DNA of 64,000 bases from an uncultured Treponema sp. (GCA_947166355.1 CAMVDX010000006.1:1-64000); one strand, 5' to 3'. Shown: positions 33,439-44,100, counted from the stretch's first letter. The notes: generated by a model not told the origin, from the sequence alone. Program-made: numbers and translations.

Positions 33439-35142
33439 CTATTCCTCCATCAACCATGTTCTTATGAGCATTGCAACATCTTCCGGATGTTCCTTTGCCA
33501 TTGAAACTGCATTTTCCTGAAGTTCCATACGACGTGTCTCTTCGACAGACATTGTAACTTCCATTCCGTCGTCTTTTGCTTCCCAAAGAGCACGCTCGCG
33601 TGCTGCCTGCTGCTCTGCAAGAAGTCTTGCTTCGCGTTCGCGGCGGCGGCGTTCCATTTCTTTGCTGATAATACGGAAGAGAATAAAGCCAACAAGAACA
33701 ACAACAATTGCTATGAGAACAAGAAGTATTGTTCTCTTTCGCTGAATTGCAGCAAAGTATTCTGCATCTTCTGCTTCAAACTCATCATCGCGGTCATATG
33801 CAATGTTAGTTACCTCTACCCTGTCACCGCGAGTTCTGTCATAACCGATAGCTCCCTGAATGAGGCGGACAGCCTCTGCCATTTCTTCTGCAGAAACCGG
33901 AGTATATTCACGCTTGATTGCACCGTCTTCTATTATGAGGTTTCCGTTATTATCTTTTACCTTCTTCCATTTTCCGTCTAAGTTGACAGAAACCGAAATC
34001 TTATCGATTTTTGGAGAAGAGATTTCTGAAGTCTGTTTTGTATTGATTACATTATTCTGAGTTACGCCAGTCTCTGTAGACTTACCGATGACATTCGACA
34101 TATCAGAATAAACCGGTGGCGTCTGACCTTCGACACCCGCAGGCCCTTCCGGATTATAACCGGTTCCCTGCCATTCTTTAGTTACAGTCTGCTGGCTGAT
34201 TGGTAAAGTATCGCGGTATTCAGAATCATCATAAGGAGTATCCGGATTATCAGCCTTAATTTCGATTGGAGAATAAACCGTAGCCTCGCTTGTTTTCTGC
34301 GACATATCCATTTCAATTGCAACGTTCATGTCGCGGCAGCGGTCTTCGCGGAAGGTTTTCTGAAGAGCCTTAAGAATTTTTGCACGAAGCTCAACTTCCT
34401 GTTTTCGGATAAGCTTCTGTTGTTTTTCGATAATGCTTACCCTGTCGCTTTCGGCCATACCTTCAAAATCATTAATCTGATTTCCATCAACATCTGTGAT
34501 TATAAGGTTTTCTTCACGTAAGCCTTCAACCGCAGAAAGAATGAGGCGCTGAATTCCCTGAATACGCTTTCTGTCCTGTAAAAGGTTACTCTGAGGGGTA
34601 GTTTTAAGAATAACACTTGCAGTTACAGGATTCTGGTCTGCGGTAAAAAGCTGGGTTTCAGGCAAAACGATATTTACATCTGCCAGTTGAACTTCTGCTA
34701 TGGCTTCAATATGCTGTTTAAGCTGTTTTTGAATTGTATTTTTAAGTTTAACGTTTTGATCTGCATCTGTTGTAGACCAGCTTCTGTCATAAAAACCAGC
34801 CCAAGGGTCAACACTGGAAGGAACAAGATTTTCTGAAATCAAAATCTCGCGCATCCGACGGGCTGTTTTATCATCATCTACAGAAATATAACCTGCATCA
34901 TTTGTGTAGGCATTTACATTTTCCTGAGAAAGACGGTCAAGAATCTGTGTAAGTGAAGTCTGATCTGTTACAGGAGCATTAAAAAGACGTACAGTTGCAG
35001 GCTTAGCAGACATCTTTACAGATGCAATTACAGCAACTATTACAACTACAACTATGCCAATCAGTATGACTTTTTGAATAGGCTTCCATTTGGACCACAT
35101 ATTTTTGGCCCCTTCGGTAACCTTTTTAAGCCATTCGTTCAT
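33439..35142 (-). CDS. fliF: Flagellar MS-ring protein FliF
   Basis: A 567-aa MS-ring protein with two transmembrane helices (about 25-45 and 455-480), the YscJ-like periplasmic ring domains (landmarks VNIVLPETQLF, RRLILSAVEGL), and a C-terminal FliG-binding tail (EHPEDVAMLIRTWL). It is the platform for the motor. It is the first gene after a 333-bp interval containing repeats. Confidence 0.96.
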   Translation of the reverse strand: MNEWLKKVTEGAKNMWSKWKPIQKVILIGIVVVVIVAVIASVKMSAKPATVRLFNAPVTDQTSLTQILDRLSQENVNAYTNDAGYISVDDDKTARRMREILISENLVPSSVDPWAGFYDRSWSTTDADQNVKLKNTIQKQLKQHIEAIAEVQLADVNIVLPETQLFTADQNPVTASVILKTTPQSNLLQDRKRIQGIQRLILSAVEGLREENLIITDVDGNQINDFEGMAESDRVSIIEKQQKLIRKQEVELRAKILKALQKTFREDRCRDMNVAIEMDMSQKTSEATVYSPIEIKADNPDTPYDDSEYRDTLPISQQTVTKEWQGTGYNPEGPAGVEGQTPPVYSDMSNVIGKSTETGVTQNNVINTKQTSEISSPKIDKISVSVNLDGKWKKVKDNNGNLIIEDGAIKREYTPVSAEEMAEAVRLIQGAIGYDRTRGDRVEVTNIAYDRDDEFEAEDAEYFAAIQRKRTILLVLIAIVVVLVGFILFRIISKEMERRRREREARLLAEQQAARERALWEAKDDGMEVTMSVEETRRMELQENAVSMAKEHPEDVAMLIRTWLMEE

Positions 35143-35475
35143 CTGACCCCTCCCGTGAACGAATTTTAAAGAAATTTATACTAAATTTAATTAAGTATAA
35201 CATAGGAAGGAAAATAATGCAAATGAAAAGTAATTAATGTTAGTTAGTCAAAATTAATTAATGGTAGTTAGTTTACTGTCAGCCTGAACACAGGAGTTTT
35301 CAGGCAGCTTTGCGGTGAAGGTGTAAGAGTCTATTCACAGATGCTGAAACAAGTTCAGCATGACATGTCACCCCGAACCCGTCGCAGCACAGCTGCTTGG
35401 AGACTCGCTCAAAATGCTCCACTGGAGCATTTTGTCGGCTTTCAGCCGCCGCTCCCTATGTTTCGGGGGCTCTTT
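35143..35475. other. Gene-free interval inside the flagellar operon
   Basis: Between fliE and fliF there is no gene. It holds a partial family A element (35338-35383), a GC-rich segment with tgctccactggagca-type dyads (35385-35475), and near 35170-35275 AT-rich sequence with repeated ttagttag/gtagttag and attaattaatg. The AT-rich part might hold a secondary promoter for fliF; no clear -35/-10 pair is seen. Confidence 0.6.
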
Positions 35476-35868
35476 TTATCTTGTAGTTGTAATTTCGTTC
35501 CAGCTGGTTACAAGGCGATCGATTACGGTCTGAGCAAGATTTAAACTCATGCGGGCTTTTGCCATGGCAATTGTTACATCTGATACATTAACGTCGTCAG
35601 GATCAGTAATCAATTTTTCCTGAACTTTATTTACATCGAGCTGCTGGGTATTAACTGATTCAAGTGCGTCTAAAAGATATGACTGAAAAGATTTTGACTG
35701 ATTACCAGGCTGAATTGAAGCGGCCTCGGTAGTTTTGTCTGCACGCTGGATTTTTTGAATCGGAGACATGCCGGGAGCATTCTGTGTAAGCGGCTGGATT
35801 CTACTCTGACCGAAATGCGCCTTGTCTGTGCGTGTCATTTGTAATGTACCGAAATCTTGAATCTTCAT
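35476..35868 (-). CDS. fliE: Flagellar hook-basal body protein FliE
   Basis: A 130-aa FliE, the adaptor between MS ring and rod. The conserved C-terminal half is present (SFQSYLLDALESVNTQQ, landmark LLDALESVN; DPDDVNVSDVTIAMAKARMSL, landmark DVTIAMAKA; final LVTSWNEI). A GAGGGG Shine-Dalgarno precedes the ATG. It is separated from flgC by an array of family B repeats. Confidence 0.93.
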   Translation of the reverse strand: MKIQDFGTLQMTRTDKAHFGQSRIQPLTQNAPGMSPIQKIQRADKTTEAASIQPGNQSKSFQSYLLDALESVNTQQLDVNKVQEKLITDPDDVNVSDVTIAMAKARMSLNLAQTVIDRLVTSWNEITTTR

Positions 35869-35938
35869 TTTTTCCCCTCAGATTTTATTTTACACCGAAA
35901 TACTTAATAGTCAATACGTTGTAAGCAATTCATATTGT

Positions 35939-36107
35939 GGATTGCCACGTCGCTCTGCTCCTCGCAATGACGCAGGCTCAACTGGATTGCCACGTCGCTC
36001 CGCACCTCGCAATGACGCAAGCGCGACTGGATTGCCACGTCACGCTGATCCTCGCAATGACGCAAGCGCGACTGGATTGCCACGTCACGCTGGTCCTCGC
36101 AATGACT
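35939..36107. repeat. Tandem array of four family B repeats (45-bp unit)
   Basis: Units start at 35939, 35984, 36029 and 36074. Each begins ggattgccacgtc and contains cctcgcaatgac. Because the unit length is a multiple of three, one frame reads through as a 15-residue repeat, but there is no sign that it is translated. The array abuts the flgC stop codon. Confidence 0.9.
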
Positions 36108-36109
36108 TA

Positions 36110-36568
36110 CTAGCGGCCGATTTCGAGGGCGGCACTGAACATGTCTTTGGCGCCGTCAATTACTGTTGCATTGGCCTCGTATGCACGGGATGCTGAAATG
36201 AGGGCTACCATTTCGTTTACGATATTTACGTTTGGATATTCTACATAACCTTTATGAGGTCCGCTCTGGTAGGCATCTGGATGGGTCGGGTCATAAACAA
36301 GACGGCCTTCTGAAGTATCCTTTGTGATTTCCAGAACTTTTACACCACGGCCAGGACCATTATCGAGGCTTGCCGGTGTAAAAGGTGTTCTCCACTGTGG
36401 ATTATCATCTGCAACAGGACGCATTACAACGGTTGATTTTTTGAATGGACCGCCGTCCTGTGTGCGGGTTGTACTTGCGTTTGCGATATTGTCTGAAATT
36501 ACGTCACTTCTGAGGCGCTCAGCACTCATTCCTGTGGCAGCGATATTTATACTTGTGAACATTCCCAT
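36110..36568 (-). CDS. flgC: Flagellar basal-body rod protein FlgC
   Basis: A 152-aa proximal rod protein. The conserved start GMFTSINIAATGM and SDVISDNIANAST define the rod N-terminus, and YVEYPNVNIVNEMVALISASRAYEAN (landmark EMVALISASRAYEAN) the C-terminal rod helix. The 36568 start has a GGAG site. It follows flgB by about 100 bp. Confidence 0.96.
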   Translation of the reverse strand: MGMFTSINIAATGMSAERLRSDVISDNIANASTTRTQDGGPFKKSTVVMRPVADDNPQWRTPFTPASLDNGPGRGVKVLEITKDTSEGRLVYDPTHPDAYQSGPHKGYVEYPNVNIVNEMVALISASRAYEANATVIDGAKDMFSAALEIGR

Positions 36569-36667
36569 AATCTGAATTCTCCTTAACAATTAGGTGGTAA
36601 AGCTAAAAATTGCTTTCGCAATTTTTTTAACGCTTTGCTATTTATCACCGGCCGCCAGCGGCCTTAC

Positions 36668-37084
36668 TCATTTCTTCATAGCCGTATTCACCTGATCAAA
36701 CTCAAAATCTGTGAGCTGGGTGAGAAGACGGTACTGCATCTGAATCTGGAGGATATTGTTTGCTTCGTATTCAGCATCTACATTGTTTCCGTTTGCCTTG
36801 GCGGTTGAGGTATAATCAAGAACGCGGCGAGGCTCAACTTCGCGGTAATCATAAGGAACGTTTACCTGTATGTGGCGGGAATCTGTAGTTGTAAGCTGGA
36901 AAGAATTTTTTGCGGCTTCTTCTGAATCAAAGGCACGCTTAAGTTCGCTTTCAAAATTTACAGTAGAACGCTTGAAATTCGGAACCTCGCTGTTGGCAAG
37001 ATTATTGGCACTAACCTGATAGCGTAGATTTGCAACATTCATCTCGCGCTGAAGCAGGTCGATTGAACGACTGAAAGAATTCAT
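36668..37084 (-). CDS. flgB: Flagellar basal-body rod protein FlgB
   Basis: A 138-aa rod protein with NLRYQVSANNLANSEVPNFK at the start and ANNILQIQMQYRLLTQL at the end (both rod helices). It has an AGGAGG ribosome site and is the first gene of the flagellar operon, so the operon promoter must lie in 37085-37170; I see no confident sigma-28 or sigma-70 match there. Confidence 0.95.
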   Translation of the reverse strand: MNSFSRSIDLLQREMNVANLRYQVSANNLANSEVPNFKRSTVNFESELKRAFDSEEAAKNSFQLTTTDSRHIQVNVPYDYREVEPRRVLDYTSTAKANGNNVDAEYEANNILQIQMQYRLLTQLTDFEFDQVNTAMKK

Positions 37085-37167
37085 AGCTCTCTAATCCTCC
37101 TGAGGGGCAGCAGATTTTATCCACTACCCTTTATTTTGTTTACATCTAGTTGATTTTCGGAATCTGA

Positions 37168-37612
37168 AAAAAAAGGTTTAGTGGAAATTTATTTAAAAAA
37201 GCAGAATTCCACCTTAATATACAAGATATAAACTTTCAGGAACTCGTTGATTCATATGAAATGGCTGCTGCGGTACTTTCGGTAGAAAAAACTCCGGAAG
37301 GGCATTACGGAGAAATTCGTATTGTACGGGCTAATTCAAAATACAAGCAGATTATGGGCAGCGGATATTATGACAATTGTCTTTATACAGAGATTGTTCC
37401 GAAGGAATTAAACTTTGAAGATTTCTGCTACAGAAGCGCGGTGCTCAAGCAGCATTTACATTCCTATTGATGCAAAGGTTAGCCTTGCCATTGGAGCTGA
37501 CTGGAGTGATAACGGTAAATATCTTCGTCTTTGCATGCACAATGCTGATGAAGCAATGTATGCTGATAAAAATAATTTTTATGAAGAGCATCCTGAGGTT
37601 CCGAGAAGATAA
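37168..37612 (+). pseudogene. Remnant of a PAS-GGDEF diguanylate cyclase
   Basis: The first frame (37168-37467) reads a PAS-like N-terminal part (ELVDSYEMAAAVLSVEK, RANSKYKQIMG). It then shifts to a second frame that reads only the last part of a GGDEF domain (LAIGADWSDNG, LRLCMHNADEAMYADKNN). The catalytic middle is missing and no start codon precedes the first part, so this is a decayed gene with an internal deletion and frame change near 37440. Confidence 0.8.
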
Positions 37613-37651
37613 TAAAATTTCTCACAGAGGGCACGGAGAGCACAAGTATAA

Positions 37652-37740
37652 TGGATTGCTTCGCTACGCTCGCAATGACGTCTTTCGAGAAGCACAATGC
37701 CCCTCGTCATTGCGAGGAGCGTAGCGACGTGGCAATCCAT
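37652..37740. repeat. Family B repeat pair
   Basis: Two inverted elements (tggattgcttcgctacgctc and cgtcattgcgaggagcg...tggcaatcca) lie between the cyclase remnant and the alcohol dehydrogenase gene. The rest of 37613-37943 shows only the short tandem repeat below. Confidence 0.88.
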
Positions 37741-37882
37741 ATTCGGAAAAGAATATAAAAAAATATAAGACTCTTTGTCCTCTAATGCTCTGTGAGAGAC
37801 TAATTTCAAAAAAAATAGATTCATACAATTTAATCAGAGATGTTATATTTTAGAATCCTCTTAACCTGAAGTAAAATATTTG

Positions 37883-37931
37883 TAGAAATATCAGTATAAA
37901 TATCAGTATAAATATCAGTATAAATATCAGT
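37883..37931. repeat. 12-bp tandem repeat upstream of the alcohol dehydrogenase gene
   Basis: The unit aaatatcagtat is repeated about four times directly before the GAGG ribosome site. It spans the place where the promoter would be expected. Confidence 0.85.
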
Positions 37932-37943
37932 AAGAGGATTTTT

Positions 37944-39128
37944 ATGGAAAACTTTACATTTTATAGTCCAACGAAATTTGTTTTTGGAAAAGAGATGGAA
38001 GCGCACTCAGGCGCTCTTGTACGTGAGTTTGGCGGCTCAAAGGTTTTGCTGCACTTTGGCGGAAAGTCTGCGGAAAAGTCCGGATTGCTTGGAAGAGTTC
38101 GCGAATCCTTGAAGGGAGCAGGCCTTGAATTTGTAGAACTCGGTGGTGTTCACCCTAACCCGCTCGATGATTTAGTTTACGAAGGAATTGATCTTTGCCG
38201 TAAGAACGGTGTGGATTTTATACTTGCTGTAGGCGGCGGCTCGGTAATAGACAGCGCAAAGGCTATTGCCATGGGAGTCTGCTACGACGGAGACTTCTGG
38301 GATTTTTACAGTGGCAAGGCTGCGGCTAAAGCTGCGGTGCCGGTTGGAACTGTTTTGACAATTGCAGCGGCAGGAAGCGAGGGCTCAGGCGACTCTGTAA
38401 TCACTAAAAAAGACGGCATGGTAAAACGCGGGGCAAGCGGTGAATGTATCCGTCCGAAATTTTCTATTTTGAATCCGGCATTAACACAGACGCTGCCTGC
38501 ATACCAGACAGCCTGCGGTGCAACTGATATTATGGCTCACGTTTGCGAGCGTTACTTTACAAACACAAAGAATGTAGAAACTACCGACCGTTTGTGTGAG
38601 GCTGTTTTGATGGCTATGATTCACGAAACTCCAAAGGTAATTGCTGATGCGAATGATTATGAAGCCCGTGCTAACATCATGTGGGCAGGTATGGTTGCTC
38701 ACAATAACATCGTTGGTGTTGGCCGAGACCAGGACTGGAACAGCCACGGAATTGAACATGAACTCAGCGGTTTGTATGACTGCGCTCACGGTGCAGGACT
38801 TGCGGTAATTATGCCTGCCTGGATGGATTTTGTTTACAAGCACGATGTAATGCGTTTTGCTCAGTGGGCTACAAGAGTCTGGGGATGTAAGATGGATTTT
38901 GCTGATCCGGATGCAACTGCCCGTGAGGGAATCAAACGTTTCCGCGAGTTCTTGAGAAGCATCGGTATGCCGATTAATTTTACAGAGCTTGGTGCAAAGG
39001 AAGAAGATATCCCGACCCTCGTAAAGAAGTTTGGCTTACCAGAAGGCGGAAGAACCGGAGGCTTTGTGAAGTTGTCTTCTGAGGACATTGCAGAAATCTA
39101 CAGGATTGCGGCTAAGGCTAGTCTGTAA
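37944..39128 (+). CDS. Iron-dependent alcohol dehydrogenase, YqhD/butanol dehydrogenase type
   Basis: A 394-aa group III alcohol dehydrogenase. It has PTKFVFGKEM, the cofactor loop LAVGGGSVIDSAKAI, the metal-binding His region (DWNSHGIEHELSGLYDCAHGAGLA, landmark HELSGLYDCAHG), and the usual length. Such enzymes reduce aldehydes with NADPH. An AAGAGG-type site precedes the ATG. It is alone, preceded by 12-bp tandem repeats. Confidence 0.93.
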   Translation: MENFTFYSPTKFVFGKEMEAHSGALVREFGGSKVLLHFGGKSAEKSGLLGRVRESLKGAGLEFVELGGVHPNPLDDLVYEGIDLCRKNGVDFILAVGGGSVIDSAKAIAMGVCYDGDFWDFYSGKAAAKAAVPVGTVLTIAAAGSEGSGDSVITKKDGMVKRGASGECIRPKFSILNPALTQTLPAYQTACGATDIMAHVCERYFTNTKNVETTDRLCEAVLMAMIHETPKVIADANDYEARANIMWAGMVAHNNIVGVGRDQDWNSHGIEHELSGLYDCAHGAGLAVIMPAWMDFVYKHDVMRFAQWATRVWGCKMDFADPDATAREGIKRFREFLRSIGMPINFTELGAKEEDIPTLVKKFGLPEGGRTGGFVKLSSEDIAEIYRIAAKASL

Positions 39129-39133
39129 AAACA

Positions 39134-39243
39134 AATGGGCGTGACGGCAGCCAGCTGCCGTCGGGCTTTTCGGGGTTCCGCTGTCGCTCCAGCCTCCTCA
39201 CTTCGTTGCGGTGGCCGCTTCGCGCCCCTACAATCCCTCACGC
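39134..39243. repeat. GC-rich palindromic repeat
   Basis: gggcgtgacggcagc, cagctgccgtcgggc and cacttcgttgcggtggc form nested dyads; similar but shorter segments are at 47140-47190 and 26848-27002. It creates a spurious upstream extension of the next gene. Confidence 0.75.
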
Positions 39244-39269
39244 ATTTTATAATTAATTATGGAGATCTT

Positions 39270-40265
39270 ATGAAAGCACTATTTATCGGCGGAACCGGCA
39301 CAATCAGTATGGCAATTTCAAAGCTGCTGCTGGAAAAAGGCTGGGAACTATATCTTATTAACAGAGGAAACCGCAATAATGACGAGCGTCTCAAGGGCGC
39401 ACATTTTATTACAGTTGATATAAATGATGAAGCAGCCGCAAGCGCAAAGCTTTCAGGCATGACCTTTGACGTTGCCTGCGACTTTATAGGTTTTGTGCCT
39501 GCTCAGCTGGAACGCGACTACCGCCTGCTCAAGGGCAGGGTTCGCCAGTTTATGTATATCTCTTCTGCATCCGCTTATCAGAAGCCGTGTGCAAACTATG
39601 TAATCAGTGAAAAAACTCCCCTTGCAAATCCTTACTGGGAATATTCACGCAACAAGATTGCCTGCGAAGATTATCTGATGAAATTGTATCGCGAGGAAAA
39701 CTTCCCGGTTACTATTATCCGCCCGAGTCATACTTATGATGAGAGGTCGGTGCCATTGGGAGTTCACGGCGACAAGGGAAGCTGGCAGGTTGTAAAAAGA
39801 ATCAAAGAAGGAAAGCCAGTGATTATTCACGGAGACGGAACTTCGCTTTGGACAATCACCCACAACTCTGATTTTGCAAAAGGCTTTGTTGGATTGATGG
39901 GAAACATTCACGCAATCGGTGAAGCTGTTCAGATTATGAGCGACGAAAGCGTAACCTGGAATCAGATTTACCAGTGTATTGCGGCAGCGCTTGGTGTTGA
40001 ACTTAAGGCAGTTCATGTTTCTTCTGAATATCTTGCTGCTCATTCTGATTATGACTTTACAGGCAGCCTGATTGGTGACAAAGCAAACTCAGTTGTTTTT
40101 GACTGCAGTAAATTAAAAGCTCTTGTTCCTGATTTTGTAGCAACAAAACGCGCAGACCAGGGAATCAGAGAGACAATAGAATACGTTCTCGCCCACCCCG
40201 AATGCCAGAAAGAAGACCCGGACTTTGACAAGTGGTGCGATGAAATAATTGAAAGGATGAAATAG
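39270..40265 (+). CDS. NAD-dependent epimerase/dehydratase family protein
   Basis: A 331-aa extended SDR protein. The cofactor loop is GGTGTISMAI, followed by DFIGFVPAQLERD, the catalytic area MYISSASAYQKP and YWEYSRNKIACE (YxxxN/K variant), and IIRPSHTYDE. The atypical GGTGxI start is seen in chloroplast-type mRNA-binding SDRs and in sugar epimerases. The substrate is unknown. The start at 39270 has a GGAG ribosome site; the region upstream is a repeat. Confidence 0.85.
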   Translation: MKALFIGGTGTISMAISKLLLEKGWELYLINRGNRNNDERLKGAHFITVDINDEAAASAKLSGMTFDVACDFIGFVPAQLERDYRLLKGRVRQFMYISSASAYQKPCANYVISEKTPLANPYWEYSRNKIACEDYLMKLYREENFPVTIIRPSHTYDERSVPLGVHGDKGSWQVVKRIKEGKPVIIHGDGTSLWTITHNSDFAKGFVGLMGNIHAIGEAVQIMSDESVTWNQIYQCIAAALGVELKAVHVSSEYLAAHSDYDFTGSLIGDKANSVVFDCSKLKALVPDFVATKRADQGIRETIEYVLAHPECQKEDPDFDKWCDEIIERMK

Positions 40266-40326
40266 ATTGTCCGGTCAAGCCGGACAATGACACTTTTTAT
40301 CATTCCCCGGCTTGACCGGGGAATCT
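40265..40326. repeat. Two family D repeats
   Basis: gattgtccggtcaagccgg...aatgac at 40265-40293 and cattccccggcttgaccgg...gaatc at 40300-40326 begin at the stop of the epimerase-like gene. Confidence 0.85.
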
Positions 40327-40346
40327 ATTATATGGAGACTAAAAAA

Positions 40347-41093
40347 ATGACAGACGTAAAAGGAAAATGGGCGCTGGTAACCGGCGCAAACCGTGGAATC
40401 GGATACAGAATCGCAAAGTTCATGGCCGGCAAAGGCTGCAATCTGATTTTACACAGCCGCTCGCTGGAGCATACTGCAGGAGTTCTCGCAGAAGTTCGCG
40501 CAATGGGCGTTGAAGCTTATGATGTAGCCGCAGAATTAAGCGACCTGTCACAGGTTGAAAAGATGATTGCTGAAATTAATGAGCGCGGAAAACCGGTAGA
40601 TATTCTTTTCAACGACGCCGCAGTACAGATTGCCTACCGCACAGACTACTGGAAAACTCCCGCAGAAGATTATTCAAAAAGCTTTGTAATAAATACCATT
40701 GCACCTATGATGCTCTGCTACGAGTTTATTCCAAAGATGATAGAGCGAGGCTTTGGTCGTGTAATCAACACAACAAGCGGAATCCGAAACGAACCTGAAC
40801 AGGCCGGATACAGTGCAAGTAAAGCCGCCCTCGACAAGGTAACCTCCGACCTCGCCGGCAAACTCGACGGCACAGACGTATGCATCAACCTCGCCGACCC
40901 GGGCTGGTGCCGCACAGACCTCGGCGGCCCCAACGCCCCAAACGATCCTGACAGTGTAATTCCTGGAATCGTAGTCGGTGCCTTCATCGACGACAAAAAG
41001 AGCGGCCGCTGGCTCGGTGCCCAGGACTTCGCAGGCCTCACCCTCGAAGAAGCAATAAAAAAAGCCGCAGATTACCCGCAGCTTTTTAAGTGA
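40347..41093 (+). CDS. Classical short-chain dehydrogenase
   Basis: A 248-aa SDR with TGANRGIGYRIAK, NDAAVQIAY (NNAG-type), catalytic Ser in INTTSGIRNE and YSASKAALDK (YxxxK). The PG motif DPGWCRTDLGG follows. The substrate is unknown. The GGAG ribosome site is 8 nt before the ATG at 40347; the longer starts lie in the repeat. Confidence 0.88.
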   Translation: MTDVKGKWALVTGANRGIGYRIAKFMAGKGCNLILHSRSLEHTAGVLAEVRAMGVEAYDVAAELSDLSQVEKMIAEINERGKPVDILFNDAAVQIAYRTDYWKTPAEDYSKSFVINTIAPMMLCYEFIPKMIERGFGRVINTTSGIRNEPEQAGYSASKAALDKVTSDLAGKLDGTDVCINLADPGWCRTDLGGPNAPNDPDSVIPGIVVGAFIDDKKSGRWLGAQDFAGLTLEEAIKKAADYPQLFK

Positions 41094-41112
41094 ACTTCGT
41101 TTTAGAAGCCTG

Positions 41113-44100
41113 TTATTTCGATGAACGAACTACGCGTAGACCTGTGCCCCAGTTTGCAAGCAGTGCACCAAAAGCGGTTTTACTTCCCAACTGAAGATCT
41201 CCATGTTTCAGGCTCGAATGTACATGACTTCCACCACAAAGATAACGGGTATACGGTTGCTCGGAATCCCAGACCCACTCATCAACATTTCCGGTCATAT
41301 CATATAACCCCCAAGCATTCGGCTTTCTTTTTGCAACATCATCAATAGAGCGATACCTGTAAACTTCTTCAAGGCAAGAACTTCCAGCAAACATTGTTTT
41401 TTCGTCAGCTCTTGCTGCGTACTGCCACTCATCCCAAGTTGGCAATCTGAAGCCGTTTGCCTTTAAGTTTTGAGTAATTTCACCTTGCATAATTGTTTCT
41501 TTAAATGGCGTATAATTCCATTTTGAGACATCAGTTTTACCATCTACAGCATATACAGGCTTATAACCAAAAGCTTCGCTCAATTTATTACAGAAGTATA
41601 AAGCATCATACCAGCTGACATTTTCAACCGGATAGGTAGGCCATTGTTCATTACTATTACTTGGATTAAAGCCAATCACACTTTCAAAAAGCTTTTGTGT
41701 TACTTCTGTTTGAAGCATTGTAATATTTTTGCCGGGTATTTCTATCATGGTTATTTGCATATCTTTATAAGAAAGAACTGTTTCTTTAGGCTGAACTTTT
41801 GTCTTTGATTTTTTTGCTCCCGTAGAAATTACAATACGGAAGCCAAGACACTCAGATTCAAAAGGGAGTTTTTCATTACCACAATTTGTAAGGTCGTTAG
41901 AAAAATCATTTCCTTTATAACCAATACCTCCAAGCGAAGATGCAGGTCCTATATAATAACTTGTACCTTTTGGCTTATTAGAATTCAATTCTTCCGTTCC
42001 CAACCATTCTGCAACATTACCGCACATATCATATAAGCCATAAGCATTCGGCTTTTTCTGAGCCACAGGATGAGATATTCCTCCGCTGTTTTCATCATAC
42101 CAGGCAGTTTCATCAATATTATCGCTGCCGGCATAAAGTTTGTATTCTCCGCCAAATGCTGCATAATACCATTCATCGGCACTTGGTAATCTAAAGCCCT
42201 GCACATCTGTATTTTCCGTGATTTTTCCTGATATCCAGTTTCCGTTATGCGGCTGATAATTCCATTTTGAAACATCAGTTTCACCGTTCAGTGCATAAAC
42301 CGGCTTATAACCAGCACGCTCACTCAGTTTGTTACAGAAATAGATTGCATCATACCAGCTCACATTTTCTACAGGATTATTATCTCCAATATTAAAACTA
42401 GGATTGTCGCTCATTATTGATTCATAAAGCTTTTGAGTTACTTCAGTTTTTAGAATCTTCATATTTTTATCAGAAATAGTTACAAGATTTTTTTCCATAA
42501 TCTGTAATTCTTTTTTTATTTCTTTTTCTGAAATAACTTTCTGATTTTGATTTTGATTTGAAATTACAATTCTAAAACCTGTATCAATTGCTTTGCCATC
42601 AACCCAAGCCCAGTCGCAGTTCCAGGAATCTACATTGCATTTACAATAACTGGACTCCCAAGTTGTGGCTCCACCAAAAGATGCGTTCTTCTGTACAAAA
42701 TAATAAGCCTTCTCTGGATTCAAATAAACTTTCGAAATATTCCAGGTTCTTTCAAAAACGTTACCTGCCATATCATACAAGCCATATCCATTCGGCTTTT
42801 TCTGAGCCACAGGATGAGAAGCTTTGCCACTGTTTTCTTTATACCAGGCTACCTCATCAAGATTGTTACTTCCAGGATAAGAGTATTTTTCGCCGCCTTT
42901 GGCTGCATATTCCCATTCAAGATTTGTAGGCAATCTAAAACCATTGGCCTTTTTATTTTGTGTAATATTTCTATCCATATCGAACTGATTATCAAACAGT
43001 GCAATATTCCATTTTGACACATCAGTTTCGCCGTCTATTGCATATACAGGAGTAAAACCAAATTTCTCACTTAATTTATTGCAGAAATAAAGAGCATCTA
43101 TAAAACTTACACGTTCAACTGGATAATTACTTCCTTTATAAATACTTGGATTATATCCCATTATGTTTTCATAAAGTTTCTGTGTGACTTCGGTATTCAG
43201 CATTTTTATATTTTTTCCTGGAATATCTACAAAGTTCATTTCAAGGGATTTATATAAATCTGAAATTTCCTTTTCTGAAAGCTTATGATCAGCACCTTTT
43301 GAATCCATAACATTTAATTTAAATACTATTTTTGCTGGAATTTCTTTGTCATTTTTATCTACATAATAACCTGGAAAAGTAACCGTATTATTATCCGGAC
43401 AAGTTTCATTTAAAATCATCTGTAATTTTTCAATAGCCTGATTTGCAGACAAACCTTTTGCTGGATCGCCCAGGTGAAGCAAATTTTGCCATAGAGCTTG
43501 TGTTGTAACGACACCATCTAAAGAATGCTCACAATATTTGTTCTGTAAATCAACAAATTTTGAAAATGTTTCGAAAAACTGTTTATTATCTTTAATATCA
43601 AAAATTGCTTTAGGTAAAGATGGAGATGCAAGGTTATATTGAGCACTTTTTACCAGATTATAAACATAGCTGTTATATGCTGTAATATATTTTCCTAAAT
43701 CTTTTATTCCTGTAACAACCTGAATTGCTTTTAAAATATCTTCAGCATTATCTGCCCAGATGTCCGGCATTGCGCCGACACCTTCATCATATTTTTTCCA
43801 TTTGTTGATTTCAGTTCGAATACCACCAAAATATGCATTATCTGTTTTGTACCAGCCCCACTCACCGGAAAAACTTTGAATTCCCAGTGTATTCTCACCG
43901 ATTGTAGTGTACTTGAATCTTGGGCTTTCTTTTCCGTTCCACCACTTTGTCATTCGACTCGACAAAAGATATTCGCCGGTTGTAGAAGATTCGTCTATAA
44001 TAAATATCAGTTCACCCTTGATTTTTTCCTGCTCCAGAAAATCAAAGAATTGCGCAATAGGCCAATCGCCACCCTGATCTAAACGCAAATCAAGAATAAT

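Noticed and set aside
35939..36107. CRISPR-like array
   Set aside because: The units are contiguous repeats with no unique spacers, and the same sequence is dispersed elsewhere as family B.
35942..36196. 84-aa repeat-encoded protein
   Set aside because: It exists because the 45-bp unit is a multiple of three; no ribosome site, and it runs into flgC antisense.
41113..41300. Variable region of a diversity-generating retroelement
   Set aside because: FGE-type proteins are known retroelement targets in Treponema, but no reverse transcriptase or template repeat is in the window.
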